From an uncultured Flavobacteriales bacterium (GTDB taxonomy: Bacteria > Bacteroidota > Bacteroidia > Flavobacteriales > BACL11), in contig CALSUJ010000003.1 of the NCBI GenBank assembly GCA_943789505.1, forward strand, positions 1-64,000: a stretch of 64,000 nt of DNA, in the 5' to 3' direction. The notes below the pieces were generated by a model that worked only from the letters and a program-made list of their open reading frames with translations, ran no database searches and was not told the origin of the DNA. The translations under genes were made by a program, and so were the position numbers. Below, in pieces: positions 9,243-21,833 of this stretch (positions are counted from its first letter, which is position 1; every line of letters begins with the position of its first letter).

Positions 9243-10232
9243 TTGAATAAAATATATAAAGCTCTTCAAGATCGAATTTTAGTTTTAGATGGAGCAATGG
9301 GCACCATGCTGCAAGCATATAAATTTAACGAAGAAGATTTTAGAGGAAAACGTTTTAAAGATTATCCAACTCCGCTTCAAGGGAATAACGATTTACTATC
9401 TATTACACAACCTGAAGCTATTAAAACTATTCATGGAAAATATTTTGAAGCAGGTGCAGATATTATAGAAACCAATACCTTTTCTGGCACTACCATTGCA
9501 ATGGCAGATTATCAATTAGAAGATTTGGTATATGAACTCAATTACCAATCTGCAAAGATTGCTAAAGAAGTTGCTAATGAGTTTACAGTAAAAGAACCCC
9601 ACAAACCAAGGTTTGTAGCGGGTTCAATTGGGCCAACAAATAGAACTGCAAGTATGTCTCCAGATGTAAATGATCCGGGTTACAGAGCCGTTACTTTTAA
9701 CGATTTAAGAATTGCATACAAACAACAAGTTGAAGCTTTAATAGATGGCGGTGTAGATTTACTATTAGTAGAAACTGTTTTTGATACTCTAAATGCCAAA
9801 GCAGCTTTATTTGCAATCGAAGAAGTTAAAGACGAAAGAAATATTGAGATTCCAATTATGTTAAGTGGTACAATTACAGATGCATCAGGCAGAACATTAT
9901 CGGGTCAAACGGCAGAAGCATTTTTAATATCTGTTTCTCACATTCCGTTGTTATCGATAGGATTTAACTGTGCTCTAGGGGCTAATTTATTACAGCCCCA
10001 TTTAGAAGCAATTGCTAACAAAACAGACTTTGCAATCTCTGCGCATCCAAACGCAGGTTTGCCGAATGCTTTTGGAGAGTATGATGAAACACCTGAGGAA
10101 ATGGGCGAACAGATTGAAGAGTATTTAAAGAAAGATTTGATAAATATTATTGGGGGTTGCTGTGGTACGTCTCCAGAACATATTAGAGTAATAGCGGGTA
10201 TTGCTAGTAAATATAAGCCAAGAAACTGCTAA
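9243..10232 (+). CDS. Homocysteine S-methyltransferase module of split methionine synthase
   Basis: Zinc-dependent homocysteine-binding barrel corresponding to the N-terminal third of cobalamin-dependent MetH. It has LVLDGAMGTMLQ near residue 14, TNTFSGT, the zinc cysteine in GFNCALGA and the CC pair in GGCCGTSPEHI near the C-terminus. At 329 residues it equals one MetH module, and the next gene supplies the rest, three bases downstream. This two-gene arrangement is usual in Bacteroidota. The start is a TTG at 9243, seven bases after the previous stop; no ATG lies at a suitable position. Confidence 0.9.
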   Translation: MNKIYKALQDRILVLDGAMGTMLQAYKFNEEDFRGKRFKDYPTPLQGNNDLLSITQPEAIKTIHGKYFEAGADIIETNTFSGTTIAMADYQLEDLVYELNYQSAKIAKEVANEFTVKEPHKPRFVAGSIGPTNRTASMSPDVNDPGYRAVTFNDLRIAYKQQVEALIDGGVDLLLVETVFDTLNAKAALFAIEEVKDERNIEIPIMLSGTITDASGRTLSGQTAEAFLISVSHIPLLSIGFNCALGANLLQPHLEAIANKTDFAISAHPNAGLPNAFGEYDETPEEMGEQIEEYLKKDLINIIGGCCGTSPEHIRVIAGIASKYKPRNC

Positions 10233-10235
10233 CTA

Positions 10236-12905
10236 ATGAAAATAAAACAAACAAAATACATGCATTTGTCAGGCTTGGAGCCGCTAGTTCTGAATGAAAA
10301 TAGCAATTTCGTCAATGTTGGAGAGCGTACAAATGTTTCAGGTTCAAGAAAGTTTTTACGCTTAATTAAAGAAGAAAGATTCGATGAAGCTTTAGACGTT
10401 GCAAGACATCAAGTAGATGGTGGCGCACAAATTATTGATATTAATTTTGACGACGGTTTAATTGACGGAAAAGAAGCGATGGTTCGTTTTTTAAATTTAA
10501 TTGCTGCAGAGCCAGATATTTGTAGAGTGCCCATTATGATAGATAGTTCTAAATGGGAAATTATAGAAGCAGGATTGCAGGTTGTTCAAGGAAAATCTAT
10601 TGTAAACTCTATATCTTTAAAGGAGGGTGAAGAGAAGTTTATATGGGAAGCAAAACAAATAAAAAGATATGGAGCAGCAGTAATTATTATGGCCTTTGAT
10701 GAAACTGGGCAAGCAGATAATTATGAACGAAGGATAGAAATAGCGAAACGCTCGTATAATATATTAGTAGACATTGTCCATTTTCCTTCCGAAGATATCA
10801 TTTTCGATTTAAATATATTTCCTGTAGCTACAGGAATGAGCGTGCACAAACGAAATGCGATCGATTTTATAGAAGCAACACGTTGGGTAAGACAAAATTT
10901 ACCAAATGTTTCTGTAAGTGGAGGTGTAAGTAATGTGTCGTTTTCTTTTAGAGGAAATGATGGTGTTCGTGAAGCAATGCACTCTGTGTTCTTGTATCAT
11001 GCAATTAAGGCAGGTATGAATATGGGAATTGTAAACCCTGCTTTGTTGGAGATTTATGATAATATTCCAAAGGATTTATTAGAACGTGTAGAAGATATTA
11101 TTTTAGATAGAAGGGAAGATGCTACAGAACGTTTATTAGACTTCGCCGAAACGGTAAAAGGCTCTAAAGTAGAAAAAGGGTTGGATTTATCTTGGCGAGA
11201 AAATCCTATTCAAGATAGAATTACACATGCACTGGTAAAAGGAATTGATGCTTTTATTATTGAAGATGTAGAAATTGCAAGACAAGAGTCTGATAAGCCA
11301 ATTGAAGTAATTGAAGGGCATTTAATGATTGGAATGAATGTAGTAGGAGATTTATTTGGCGCAGGTAAAATGTTTTTACCACAAGTAGTAAAATCTGCTC
11401 GTGTAATGAAGAAGGCAGTTGGGTATTTGAATCCGTTTATTGAGAAAGATAAAAGTGAAGAACAAAAGGCATTAGGTAAAATTTTAATGGCAACAGTAAA
11501 AGGAGATGTCCATGATATTGGTAAAAATATTGTGAGCGTTGTTTTGGGCTGTAATAATTATGAGATTGTAGATTTAGGAGTCATGGTTGCACCAGAAAAA
11601 ATTATTGAAGCTGCTAAAAAAGAAAATGTAGATATAATTGGTTTAAGCGGACTGATAACACCTTCGTTAGATGAAATGGTATATTTGGCTAAAGAAATGG
11701 AACGTCAAAATTTTGAAATTCCCTTATTAATTGGAGGCGCTACTACCTCAAAAGCACACACTGCTATTAAGATAGATACCCAATATACAAATGCAGTAGT
11801 GCACGTAAATGACGCTTCGAGAGCGGTTACGGTTGTTGCAGATTTATTGAATCCAAAAACAAGCCATTTATATATAGCAAAGCTGAAAAAGGACTATGAC
11901 GAATTTAGAATTAAGTTTTTAAAACGAGGGAAAGCAAAATCATATGTTTCAATAAAAGAAGCACGCAAAAGAAAATATAAAATTAATTGGCAAACTTCAG
12001 AAATTATAAAACCAAAAGAATTAGGTGTTCAAGTTCTACAACAGTTAAGCCTAAAAGAATTGCTTCCGTTTATAGATTGGAGTCCATTTTTTAGAAGTTG
12101 GGATTTGCGTGGAAAGTTTCCTGATATCCTAACAGACAAAGTAGTTGGAGAGCAAGCAACAATTATATATGCTGAAGCACAAGCAATGATTAAAGAAATT
12201 ATTGCAAAGCAATTATTAAAACCAAAAGCAATTTTTGGATTGTTTGAAGCGAATACTATTAATGAAGATGATATTTCTATTCAGAAAAAAGGAAAAGAAA
12301 TTGCTATTTTTAGAACCTTGCGTCAGCAATTAAAAAAACAAGAAGGAGCTCCCAATATTGCATTAGCAGATTTTATTGCACCAAAAGAAACGAATAAAAC
12401 TGATTACATGGGTGCTTTTTGTGTCGCTATTTTTGGAGCACAAGAATTAGCCGAAAGCTATAAAGAAAAAGAAGACGATTACAATGCAATTATGGCACAA
12501 GCAATTGCCGATCGTTTTGCAGAAGCTTTGGCAGAATATTTGCACAAACAAATTAGGACGAAGCATTGGTCTTATGACGGAGATGAGGGCTTGACAAATG
12601 ACGATTTAATTAAAGAAAGCTATAAAGGAATTCGGCCTGCGCCAGGATACCCTGCATGTCCGGATCATTTAGAAAAAGAAACCATTTGGGAAGTCTTAAA
12701 AGTTGAAGAAAATATAGGGGTTACTCTTACAGAGAGTTTAGCCATGTGGCCAGCAGCAGCAATTTCTGGATATTATTTCGCAAATAAAGAAGCGAAATAT
12801 TTTGGTTTAGGAAAAATTACAGACGATCAGGTAACCGATTTTGCGACAAGAAAAGGAATTTCAAAAGAGAAAGCTGAAAAATGGTTGAATCCAAGATTAA
12901 TATGA
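10236..12905 (+). CDS. metH: Methionine synthase, folate-, cobalamin- and AdoMet-binding modules
   Basis: Transfers the methyl group of methyltetrahydrofolate through cobalamin to homocysteine bound on the partner protein. Domains in order: pterin-binding barrel (about 20-290, [16 protein letters not shown]), B12-binding cap and Rossmann domain (about 330-560) with the His ligand in [11 protein letters not shown], and the reactivation domain (about 590-885) with [15 protein letters not shown] binding AdoMet. 889 residues, complete for the split form, no frame break. The stop overlaps the metF ATG (ATGA), so the genes are translationally coupled. No cobalamin riboswitch was seen upstream. Confidence 0.95.
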   Translation: MKIKQTKYMHLSGLEPLVLNENSNFVNVGERTNVSGSRKFLRLIKEERFDEALDVARHQVDGGAQIIDINFDDGLIDGKEAMVRFLNLIAAEPDICRVPIMIDSSKWEIIEAGLQVVQGKSIVNSISLKEGEEKFIWEAKQIKRYGAAVIIMAFDETGQADNYERRIEIAKRSYNILVDIVHFPSEDIIFDLNIFPVATGMSVHKRNAIDFIEATRWVRQNLPNVSVSGGVSNVSFSFRGNDGVREAMHSVFLYHAIKAGMNMGIVNPALLEIYDNIPKDLLERVEDIILDRREDATERLLDFAETVKGSKVEKGLDLSWRENPIQDRITHALVKGIDAFIIEDVEIARQESDKPIEVIEGHLMIGMNVVGDLFGAGKMFLPQVVKSARVMKKAVGYLNPFIEKDKSEEQKALGKILMATVKGDVHDIGKNIVSVVLGCNNYEIVDLGVMVAPEKIIEAAKKENVDIIGLSGLITPSLDEMVYLAKEMERQNFEIPLLIGGATTSKAHTAIKIDTQYTNAVVHVNDASRAVTVVADLLNPKTSHLYIAKLKKDYDEFRIKFLKRGKAKSYVSIKEARKRKYKINWQTSEIIKPKELGVQVLQQLSLKELLPFIDWSPFFRSWDLRGKFPDILTDKVVGEQATIIYAEAQAMIKEIIAKQLLKPKAIFGLFEANTINEDDISIQKKGKEIAIFRTLRQQLKKQEGAPNIALADFIAPKETNKTDYMGAFCVAIFGAQELAESYKEKEDDYNAIMAQAIADRFAEALAEYLHKQIRTKHWSYDGDEGLTNDDLIKESYKGIRPAPGYPACPDHLEKETIWEVLKVEENIGVTLTESLAMWPAAAISGYYFANKEAKYFGLGKITDDQVTDFATRKGISKEKAEKWLNPRLI

Positions 12906-13858
12906 AGATAACAGAACACATAAAAAAGGCAAATAATAAAACATTATTTTCTTTTGAAATTATTCCACCAAAAAAAGGAAATAACATCCAAGAATTATAT
13001 AATAATATAGATTCTTTAATGGAATTTAAACCTCCATTTATAGACGTTACGACTTCTAGAGAAGAGTTTGTGTACATTAATAAGGATAATGGTTTGTTAG
13101 ATCGAAAAACAACCCGAACGCGCCCAGGCACGTTGGGTATTTGTGCAGCTATTAAGCATAAATATGATGTAGACACGGTGCCACATGTGTTGTGTGGTGG
13201 TTTTACAAAAGAAGAAACGGAATACTTATTGGTAGATTGTGATTATTTGGGAATTCAAAATGTCATGGCTTTAAGAGGAGACGCCATGAGTCATCAAAAG
13301 TATTTTGAAGCAACAAAAGGTGGGCATCAATTCGCTAAAGATTTAGTTTATCAGATTAATGATTTAAATTCAGGCAAATATTTACATGATGTTATTGAAA
13401 CAAATTATAAATCTGATTTTTGTATTGGGGTAGCCGGATATCCAGAAAAACACTTAGAGTCACCTTCTCTGCAAACAGATTTAATGCATCTTAAAGATAA
13501 AGTAGATGCAGGTGCAGATTATGTGGTTACACAAATGTTTTTTGATAATCAAAAATATTTTACGTTTGTTAAAGCTGCAAAAGAGGCAGGGATACATGTG
13601 CCTATCATACCAGGGATTAAACCTATTGCTGTAAAACGTCACTTACAATTATTGCCTCAAGTATTTAGGATAGATTTACCAGAATCACTAGTTTCTGCAG
13701 TAGAAAGTTGTAAAACAAATAAAGATGTTCGCCAAGTAGGAGTTGAATGGGCAATTCAACAATCTAAAGAGTTGTTAGCAGCAGGTGTTCCTGTTTTACA
13801 TTATTACTCAATGGGCAAATCAGACAATATAGAAAAAATAGCCTCAGCTATATTTTAG
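12902..13858 (+). CDS. metF: 5,10-methylenetetrahydrofolate reductase
   Basis: Flavoprotein that makes the 5-methyltetrahydrofolate used by MetH. The ATG at 12902 overlaps the metH stop as ATGA and gives [11 protein letters not shown], so the longer upstream frame is not the start. Family motifs are [11 protein letters not shown] near residue 20, [35 protein letters not shown] and VTQMFFDNQ. 318 residues, as expected. Part of the metH-metF-metK-ahcY run. Confidence 0.95.
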   Translation: MKITEHIKKANNKTLFSFEIIPPKKGNNIQELYNNIDSLMEFKPPFIDVTTSREEFVYINKDNGLLDRKTTRTRPGTLGICAAIKHKYDVDTVPHVLCGGFTKEETEYLLVDCDYLGIQNVMALRGDAMSHQKYFEATKGGHQFAKDLVYQINDLNSGKYLHDVIETNYKSDFCIGVAGYPEKHLESPSLQTDLMHLKDKVDAGADYVVTQMFFDNQKYFTFVKAAKEAGIHVPIIPGIKPIAVKRHLQLLPQVFRIDLPESLVSAVESCKTNKDVRQVGVEWAIQQSKELLAAGVPVLHYYSMGKSDNIEKIASAIF

Positions 13859-13878
13859 TATAATAAATAATAAATAAA

Positions 13879-15135
13879 ATGAGTTACCTATTTACCTCAG
13901 AAAGTGTTTCAGAAGGACACCCAGACAAGGTTGCAGATCAGATTTCTGATGCCTTAATTGATAATTTTTTAGCGTTTGATCCCACATCAAAGGTTGCTTG
14001 CGAGACACTAGTTACAACTGGTCAAGTAATGTTAGCGGGAGAAGTGAAATCTAAAACCTATTTAGATGTTCAACAAATTGCTAGAGACATAATTAATAAA
14101 ATTGGATATACAAAAAGTGAGTATATGTTCGATGGTAATTCTTGTGGAGTTTTGTCTGCAATTCACGAACAATCACCAGATATTAATCAAGGAGTAGTTA
14201 GAATTAATCCTGAGGATCAAGGAGCCGGAGATCAGGGAATGATGTTTGGTTATGCAACTGACGAAACAGAAAATTATATGCCATTAGCTCTAGAGTTGTC
14301 ACATAGGTTGTTAATCGAATTAGCGGCATTACGACGGGAAAATAAAGACATTAGCTATTTAAGACCAGATTCAAAATCGCAAGTTACCATAGAATATTCA
14401 GATGATAATGTACCACAAAGAATTGATGCAATTGTGATTTCTACGCAGCATGATGATTTTGATAAATCTCATTCTCTAATGCTAGCTAAAATAAAAAAAG
14501 ATGTTATTGAATTTTTAATACCCAGAGTAGTTGCAAAATTGCCTGTTAATCTTCAAAAACTATTTACTGACAATATCACATTTCATATAAATCCAACAGG
14601 TGTCTTTGTAATCGGTGGCCCTCATGGAGATACGGGGCTAACAGGCCGTAAAATTATTGTAGACACCTATGGTGGTAAAGGTGCCCACGGAGGTGGTGCT
14701 TTTTCTGGCAAGGATCCTTCTAAAGTTGATAGATCTGGAGCCTATGCAACTAGGCATATTGCTAAAAATCTAGTTGCAGCAGGCTTGTGTAAAGAAGTTT
14801 TAGTACAGGTTTCTTATGCAATCGGTGTTGCAAAACCAACGAGTATTAATGTTGAAACGTATGGAACTTCAACGGTCGCTTTAACCGACGCAGAAATCAG
14901 TAAAAAAGTAGAAGCTATTTTTGATATGCGTCCATATTTTATTGAAAAGCGTTTAAAATTAAGAGCTCCTATTTATTCTGAAACAGCTGCTTATGGCCAT
15001 ATGGGAAGAACACCAGAAATTAAAACAGTTACTTTTACTAACCCAATGGGAGAAGCAGTTTCTCATGAAGTAGAAACATTTACCTGGGAGAAATTAGATT
15101 ACGTAGAGAAAATAAAAAATAAATTTAATATATAA
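13879..15135 (+). CDS. metK: S-adenosylmethionine synthetase
   Basis: Forms AdoMet from methionine and ATP. Signature features are the N-terminal [20 protein letters not shown] with the catalytic His, the hexapeptide GAGDQG near residue 117, and [19 protein letters not shown] near residue 275. 418 residues, full length with no frame break. It starts 20 bases after metF and is followed 5 bases later by ahcY, so the methyl cycle enzymes are likely co-transcribed. Confidence 0.96.
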   Translation: MSYLFTSESVSEGHPDKVADQISDALIDNFLAFDPTSKVACETLVTTGQVMLAGEVKSKTYLDVQQIARDIINKIGYTKSEYMFDGNSCGVLSAIHEQSPDINQGVVRINPEDQGAGDQGMMFGYATDETENYMPLALELSHRLLIELAALRRENKDISYLRPDSKSQVTIEYSDDNVPQRIDAIVISTQHDDFDKSHSLMLAKIKKDVIEFLIPRVVAKLPVNLQKLFTDNITFHINPTGVFVIGGPHGDTGLTGRKIIVDTYGGKGAHGGGAFSGKDPSKVDRSGAYATRHIAKNLVAAGLCKEVLVQVSYAIGVAKPTSINVETYGTSTVALTDAEISKKVEAIFDMRPYFIEKRLKLRAPIYSETAAYGHMGRTPEIKTVTFTNPMGEAVSHEVETFTWEKLDYVEKIKNKFNI

Positions 15136-15140
15136 TTATT

Positions 15141-16452
<1,312 letters not shown>

Positions 16453-16609
16453 ATTGTTTTTGATTTAATTTATAAAAATGACAATTAGATACTAGATATT
16501 ATGATTTATTAATAAAGTATTGTATTTGAAAATTACATCTGTATATTTGGATATCATTTCTAGTAACAACAGCAAAACTGTAAAAAAATATAAAACATAA
16601 AATTAATAT

Positions 16610-16637
16610 CTACCGGCCCTAGTCGATAAAAAATAAA
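16610..16637 (+). repeat. 28-bp direct repeat, copy 2
   Basis: Exact copy of 8787-8814, here eight bases before the ATG of the epimerase gene. The left flank differs, so the GACTA/TAGTC hairpin of copy 1 is not preserved; TATC (16607-16610) and GATA (16625-16628) can pair weakly instead. The rest of the 192-base gap 16453-16645 shows no other feature. Confidence 0.9.
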
Positions 16638-16645
16638 GAATTATA

Positions 16646-17632
16646 ATGAATATTGAGTTAACTAATAAAAAAATTCTTGTCACTGGTGGAGCCGGTTTTA
16701 TCGGATCAAATTTATGTGAGGCTCTACTTGAAAAAGGAAACAAAGTAATTTGTCTAGATAATTTTGCTACCGGTAAAAGAGAGAATTTAGAACAGCTTTT
16801 AAAAGACACTAATTTCACCCTAATCGAAGGAGATATCAGAAAAATAGAGGATTGTTTAAAAGCTACTAAGGATATAGATTATGTTTTACATCAAGCAGCA
16901 TTAGGTTCAGTTCCAAGATCCATTAAAGATCCAATCACTTCAAATGATGTAAATGTTAGTGGGTTTTTAAATATGTTAGTAGCAGCTAGAGATAATGGAG
17001 TGAAAAGATTTGTTTATGCAGCAAGCTCCTCTACTTATGGAGATTCAGAGTCAATGCCTAAAGTTGAAGATATAATCGGAAAACCATTATCGCCATATGC
17101 CATCACTAAATATGTAAACGAGTTATATGCTGATATTTTTTCAAAAACCTATGGTCTTAGAAACTATTGGACTTACGATACTTTAATGTTTTTGGTAGAA
17201 AGCAAGATCCAAACGGTGCCTATGCTGCAGTGATTCCAAAATTTGTAAGTCAATTAATGAAAGGAGAATCTCCTGTCATTAATGGTGATGGAAATTACTC
17301 AAGAGACTTTCACATACATAGATAATGTAATACAAGCAAATTTATTAAGCTTGGTCACAACCAATGAAAAAGCGATTAATACAGTTTACAATGTTGCTTA
17401 TGGTGATCGTAATACGTTGAATGATTTAATGGGATACTTAAAAGAGTATTTATCCGAATTTGATTCTAAAATTTCAAATATAGAGGTTGTTTATGGTCCT
17501 AATAGAGCAGGAGATATTCCACATTCTCATGCGAGTGTTAACAAGGCAAAAGAACTATTGAATTATAATCCCCAGTTTTCTTTACAAAAGGGTTTAAAAG
17601 AAGCTGTTAAATGGTATTGGAAAAATTTATAA
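16646..17632 (+). CDS. UDP-N-acetylglucosamine 4-epimerase, TviC/WbpP-like (frameshifted)
   Basis: Extended SDR epimerase interconverting UDP-GlcNAc (or its uronate) and the galacto form. The NAD motif GGAGFIGSN is near residue 14, ALGSVPRSI (typical of WbpP/TviC) near 85, and the YxxxK pair in [14 protein letters not shown] near 150. An extra A near 17170 and an extra T near 17308 disrupt the frame; between them [17 protein letters not shown] reads through. The last frame ([14 protein letters not shown] to VKWYWKNL) ends at 17632. Restored length about 328 residues. Followed directly by its usual partner, a HexNAc dehydrogenase. Confidence 0.87.
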
Positions 17633-17633
17633 A

Positions 17634-18919
17634 ATGAAAAAAGATAAAATAGCTATTATTGGACTTGGTTATGTTGGCTTACCTTTAGCAAGATTGTTTG
17701 CTACAAAATTTCCTGTTGTTGGTTTTGATATTAACTCTGGAAGAATATCAGAACTAATGTCTGGTTTAGATTCAACGTTAGAAGTTGATAATGAAACTTT
17801 GAAATCTGTTTTAGTAGATGATGTTTCAGAATCTAATGGCTTATATTGCACGAATCAACTAGAGAAAATTAAAGATTGTAATTATTATATTATAACCGTT
17901 CCAACTCCAGTTGATAAAAATAATAGACCTGTTTTAACTCCACTTAATAAAAGCGAGTGAGACTGTTGGTGCTGTTTTAAAAAAGGGAGATATCGTAATT
18001 TATGAATCAACGGTGTATCCGGGGGCAACAGAAGAAGATTGTGTTCCTGTTTTAGAGAAAGTTTCTGGATTAATATTTAATAAAGATTTTTATGCAGGTT
18101 ATTCTCCAGAAAGAATTAACCCAGGAGATAAAGAGCATACTGTAGAAAAAATTTTAAAGGTCACTTCAGGTTCAACACCAGAAATAGGGTTAAAAGTAGA
18201 TAATTTGTATAAATCTGTCATTACAGCAGGTACGCACTTAGCACCGACCATTAAAGTTGCAGAGGCTGCAAAAGTGATTGAAAATTCTCAGAGAGATATA
18301 AATATTGCATTTGTAAATGAATTGGCTAAGATTTTTAATTTGATGGATATCAATACCCATGATGTTCTAGAAGCAGCTGGAACAAAATGGAACTTCTTGC
18401 CATTTAAACCAGGATTGGTTGGCGGACATTGTATCGGTGTAGATCCTTATTATTTAGCGCAGAAAGCACAGGAATATGGCTATAATCCAGAAATCATTTT
18501 GGCAGGACGTAGAATGAATGATAGTATGGGAGGATATGTAGCCTCTGAGGTGATTAAAACCATGATTCAGAAAGATATCAAGATTAAAGATGCTGAAATT
18601 CTAATTTTAGGTATTACTTTCAAGGAGAATTGTCCAGATGTTCGCAATACAAAAGCAGTAGATGTAATTACTGCATTAAAACAATATGGAGTTCAATATT
18701 ACAATTTATGATCCTTGGGCAAATGAAGATGAAGTTATACATGAATATGGTTTAGTTTCTGTAAAAGAATTGCCAAAAGACAAGTTTGATGCTATTGTTT
18801 TAACTGTTGCTCATAATGAATTTAAAAATATTGATTTATCAATGTTTAAAAAAGAAAATGCAATAATCTATGATGTAAAAAATGTTTTACCATTAAATTT
18901 TAAAAATAAAACACTATAA
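17634..18919 (+). CDS. UDP-N-acetylhexosamine 6-dehydrogenase, TviB-like (copy 2, two frameshifts)
   Basis: Paralogue of the 6729-8020 gene with the same order: [11 protein letters not shown] at the N-terminus, [28 protein letters not shown], the catalytic cysteine in [13 protein letters not shown] near residue 266, and [17 protein letters not shown]. Breaks are an extra A near 17945 ([21 protein letters not shown]) and an extra T near 18692 ([19 protein letters not shown]). Restored length about 428 residues. It starts two bases after the epimerase, so the pair probably provides a galacturonamide-type UDP-sugar, as TviB/TviC do for Vi antigen. Confidence 0.87.
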
Positions 18920-19214
18920 TTAAAAAATATTGTTCTCTTATCTCATGTAAGTTAAAGAGGGTTAAAGCATTTAAATGCTATTAACAAAAATCTCTTGATG
19001 TATTTGAAATAATTATTTCTTAATGCAATTTTTTCTAATGCTGGGTTTTAATCAATACATTCAAATAATACGTTTAAAAATACAACTTTCTTTGTTATTT
19101 GCTGCATAATCCCATTGTAAAATACAGTTTTAAAGCGTACTCTACACACAAATTATTTAAATATATCTCTTATGTTATGACGAAAAAAAGTAGGGTAATA
19201 TTAATTCAACAAAT

Positions 19215-19844
19215 ATGAAATCATTTAGTTATAAAAATAAAAATTACTCTTTTAAAGATTTGATTCTTATTTTTTTAAGCAAATACCTAGGCACACAGTT
19301 TGGGAAGATGCACTATCTGCGTTTAAATATAGATATTGAGAGAACAAAGAGCGTGATGTCAGACTTTAATCTACAAGTTAAAGAACTCTGTTATGAAGAC
19401 TTCTTACTTGGAGATAAAAATATTTTTAAAGGTAAGAAGCTTGAGCTGATAAAGAATCGAATCATAGAAGACGGTTATAAAGCATATGGGATCATAGAAA
19501 ATGGGAAATTAATATATTCAACTTGGTTTTCAACCAAGAATTTAAGTCTTACAATTCAAACCAAGACAATTCCTTTGCTTCTAAACGAAGGAATACTTGA
19601 AGACTCTTATACCCATCCAATTGCCAGAAACAGACAACTGCACTCACAAATGAATATTTTCCGTATAATGAAATTATCTGAATTGGGAAAAAATAGGATT
19701 TTGGCATTGGTACTGGATGGAAATATGGCTGCATTTAAGGTTCAATTTAAGAGTGGTTTTGAAGCCTTAGGCACTTTCTATTGCGGCAGATTTTTAGGAT
19801 TCAACTTTCATACGTTAAAAAAGTCAAAGTATGATAATAAATAA
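19215..19844 (+). CDS. Probable GNAT-like acyltransferase of the polysaccharide locus
   Basis: 209 residues, no signal peptide or membrane segment. The centre (about 90-180) reads like an acetyltransferase fold: a strand with GIIENGKLIYSTWFS, then ILEDSYTHPIARNRQLHSQMN resembling the core where GNAT proteins bind acetyl-CoA, then a late FKSGFEALGTFYCGRFLGF. It could acylate an amino sugar. No exact family is recognised and the CoA-binding glycine motif is not classical. The 295-base gap upstream (18920-19214) shows no other feature. Its 3' end overlaps the next gene by 14 bases. Confidence 0.5.
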   Translation: MKSFSYKNKNYSFKDLILIFLSKYLGTQFGKMHYLRLNIDIERTKSVMSDFNLQVKELCYEDFLLGDKNIFKGKKLELIKNRIIEDGYKAYGIIENGKLIYSTWFSTKNLSLTIQTKTIPLLLNEGILEDSYTHPIARNRQLHSQMNIFRIMKLSELGKNRILALVLDGNMAAFKVQFKSGFEALGTFYCGRFLGFNFHTLKKSKYDNK

Positions 19845-20745
19845 ATTAAGATACAGTCAGAATTGGAATATTGGCTTTTCTGATATTACCCCAGAAGATT
19901 TTATTGAAAATAAAGAAATTGGAGCTATTCAATGGATGAAACATCCTTATCATGATAGGTTCTTTGCTGATCCTTTTATTTTAAAAGTTACAGATGATGA
20001 TATCATTGTATTTGCAGAAGAATGTTTATTTGAAAACCCAAAAGGGTACATTGTTGAATTAATAGTTGATAGGAAAACTAAAAAACTTAAAAAAAGATTT
20101 TTACTTCTTCAGACTGATACTCACTTATCTTATCCAGCTATACTTTTTAGTGAAGATAATGTATATGTTTACCCTGAAAATGGAAAAGCAGGATTACTTA
20201 ATTTATACACTTATGATGATGAAAATCATAAATTGATAAATCCTGTACCTATATTGGATAAAGCTGTTGCTGACGCAACAATAGTTGAATCAGATAAAAA
20301 GTTTTTTTTGGTTGCTACAAAATACCCAGAAACGCATGAAAAAGCATTTTTGTATGTTGCAAATACTCTCAACGGTCTTTATAGTCAAAATAATGACGTT
20401 CCTTTTAGTATTAATAAGAAATTCTCGAGATCTGCAGGTAATTTCTTTACTGCAAATGGAATCTTGTACAGACCAGCACAAGATTGTGTCGAACGCTATG
20501 GCGCCGGATTATCTATTATGAAAGTATCTTCACTTAAGGGCGCGTCATTAAAAGAAAAATATGAGTTCGGTATATATCCTCGATCCTTTCGATATAATAT
20601 GGGAGTGCATACAATAAATTTTAGCGAAGGATGCTGTGTCATTGATGGGTATGGATATTTACATCCTCTGATTGGCAGAATATATTACTCTAAATTGCTT
20701 ACTTCAATTAAAACTAAAATCAAGAAAATCATAAGAAATGATTGA
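19831..20745 (+). CDS. Beta-propeller-like protein similar to the N-terminal domain of glucosamine inositolphosphorylceramide transferase
   Basis: 304 residues, soluble. The segments HDRFFADPFILK, IIVFAEECLFENPKGYI, HLSYPAILFSEDNVYVYPE and SAGNFFTANGILYRPAQDC match the repeating pattern of a five-bladed domain found in bacterial polysaccharide loci and in plant GINT1-type proteins, related in fold to GH43. Such proteins are thought to act on or modify a sugar, but their reaction here is unknown. It overlaps both neighbours (14 bases before, 8 bases after), so it belongs to a tight operon with the acyltransferase-like and polymerase genes. Confidence 0.6.
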   Translation: MIINKLRYSQNWNIGFSDITPEDFIENKEIGAIQWMKHPYHDRFFADPFILKVTDDDIIVFAEECLFENPKGYIVELIVDRKTKKLKKRFLLLQTDTHLSYPAILFSEDNVYVYPENGKAGLLNLYTYDDENHKLINPVPILDKAVADATIVESDKKFFLVATKYPETHEKAFLYVANTLNGLYSQNNDVPFSINKKFSRSAGNFFTANGILYRPAQDCVERYGAGLSIMKVSSLKGASLKEKYEFGIYPRSFRYNMGVHTINFSEGCCVIDGYGYLHPLIGRIYYSKLLTSIKTKIKKIIRND

Positions 20746-21829
20746 ATATTATATTGTCTTTTTCTTAGCATTATTGGCGCAATTATATCCTGTTAAAAGC
20801 AACTATCATTATAAGAAGCGACTCTTTTTTACTTTCTTTCCTTTATTCATATTTGGTGCTTTGAGAGTAGATTTCGGTAATGATTATTCAAAATATAAGT
20901 ATTACTTTGAATCAATTAATGGTTTTGAAAACTTAGCATCTGTAGATCAGCATATGGAAATAGGTTATGCCTGGCTGAATTTCTTTATGCCTAACTTTCG
21001 CACATTATTGATCTTAACATCTTTATTAATGTGTAGTGCATATGCAACATTGTTCTATAAAATGGTAAAGCCCAATTACCTCTGGTTTGCAGTCTTTCTA
21101 CTATTTTTAAGTGGAGATAAAACTATTTTCTTTCAACTTAGCTCTATGAGAAATGGAATAGTTATTTCATTGTTAATATTAAGCTTAGGGCTTATTCAAA
21201 ATAGAAAGATTTTCCCTTTCGCAATAATTACCTTAATTTCATATTTCATTCATACTAGTGCTCTACTCTTTTTTCCTCTTGCATATATCATTGGTTCAAA
21301 TAAAGAATTCACACGTAAAGATGCATTAATATGGATCATAATAATATTTCAGGCGTTAACTTTGTCTATTTTTTCCTTCCTTGACAAAGCCTCATTATTT
21401 ATTGCAACCTATTTTGAAAGATATGTTTCTGTAATTGGGTATATGAAGGAAGCTGCTTTAAATTCAAGTGACAGCATTATAGCTATTGTCAGTTCGCTAT
21501 TTTTATTGATAACAACATTCTATTATTCTTTAACGACTCGACTTAATCCTATAGAAAATACTATTCTTAAAATATCACTATTATTTTTAATTTCATACCT
21601 GTTAGGCGCCTTAAGTGCAAGGGCGTCACAGTACTATATTATTTTTTTCATTATTTCGGCAATATCTATATTTACAAAATGGAAATATAAATTATTGAGA
21701 GATGGTTATATAGTTATTACAACACTCTTCTTAGGATACGGATTCTTTGTAGTATGGATGGGCTCACAATGGTTTGCGTATAAAGACTATCATTCATTAC
21801 TGGGAAAATATTTACTTAATTTAGATTAA
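20738..21829 (+). CDS. EpsG-family polysaccharide polymerase (Wzy-like)
   Basis: 363-residue polytopic membrane protein with roughly nine to ten hydrophobic segments. The pattern FGALRVDFGNDYSKYKYYFES (split by eye as ALRVDFGNDY plus flanks) near residue 40 is the EpsG signature, a conserved Arg-x-Asp and Asp-Tyr before a periplasmic loop. It would join repeat units on the periplasmic face after flipping by Wzx. It overlaps the preceding gene by 8 bases. It is followed by a flippase remnant and then the intact flippase. Confidence 0.8.
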   Translation: MIEYYIVFFLALLAQLYPVKSNYHYKKRLFFTFFPLFIFGALRVDFGNDYSKYKYYFESINGFENLASVDQHMEIGYAWLNFFMPNFRTLLILTSLLMCSAYATLFYKMVKPNYLWFAVFLLFLSGDKTIFFQLSSMRNGIVISLLILSLGLIQNRKIFPFAIITLISYFIHTSALLFFPLAYIIGSNKEFTRKDALIWIIIIFQALTLSIFSFLDKASLFIATYFERYVSVIGYMKEAALNSSDSIIAIVSSLFLLITTFYYSLTTRLNPIENTILKISLLFLISYLLGALSARASQYYIIFFIISAISIFTKWKYKLLRDGYIVITTLFLGYGFFVVWMGSQWFAYKDYHSLLGKYLLNLD

Positions 21830-21833
21830 TATA

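Noticed and set aside
12881-12901. Upstream TTG start for metF
   Set aside because: It lies inside metH coding sequence; the ATG at 12902 gives a standard MetF N-terminus and ATGA coupling.
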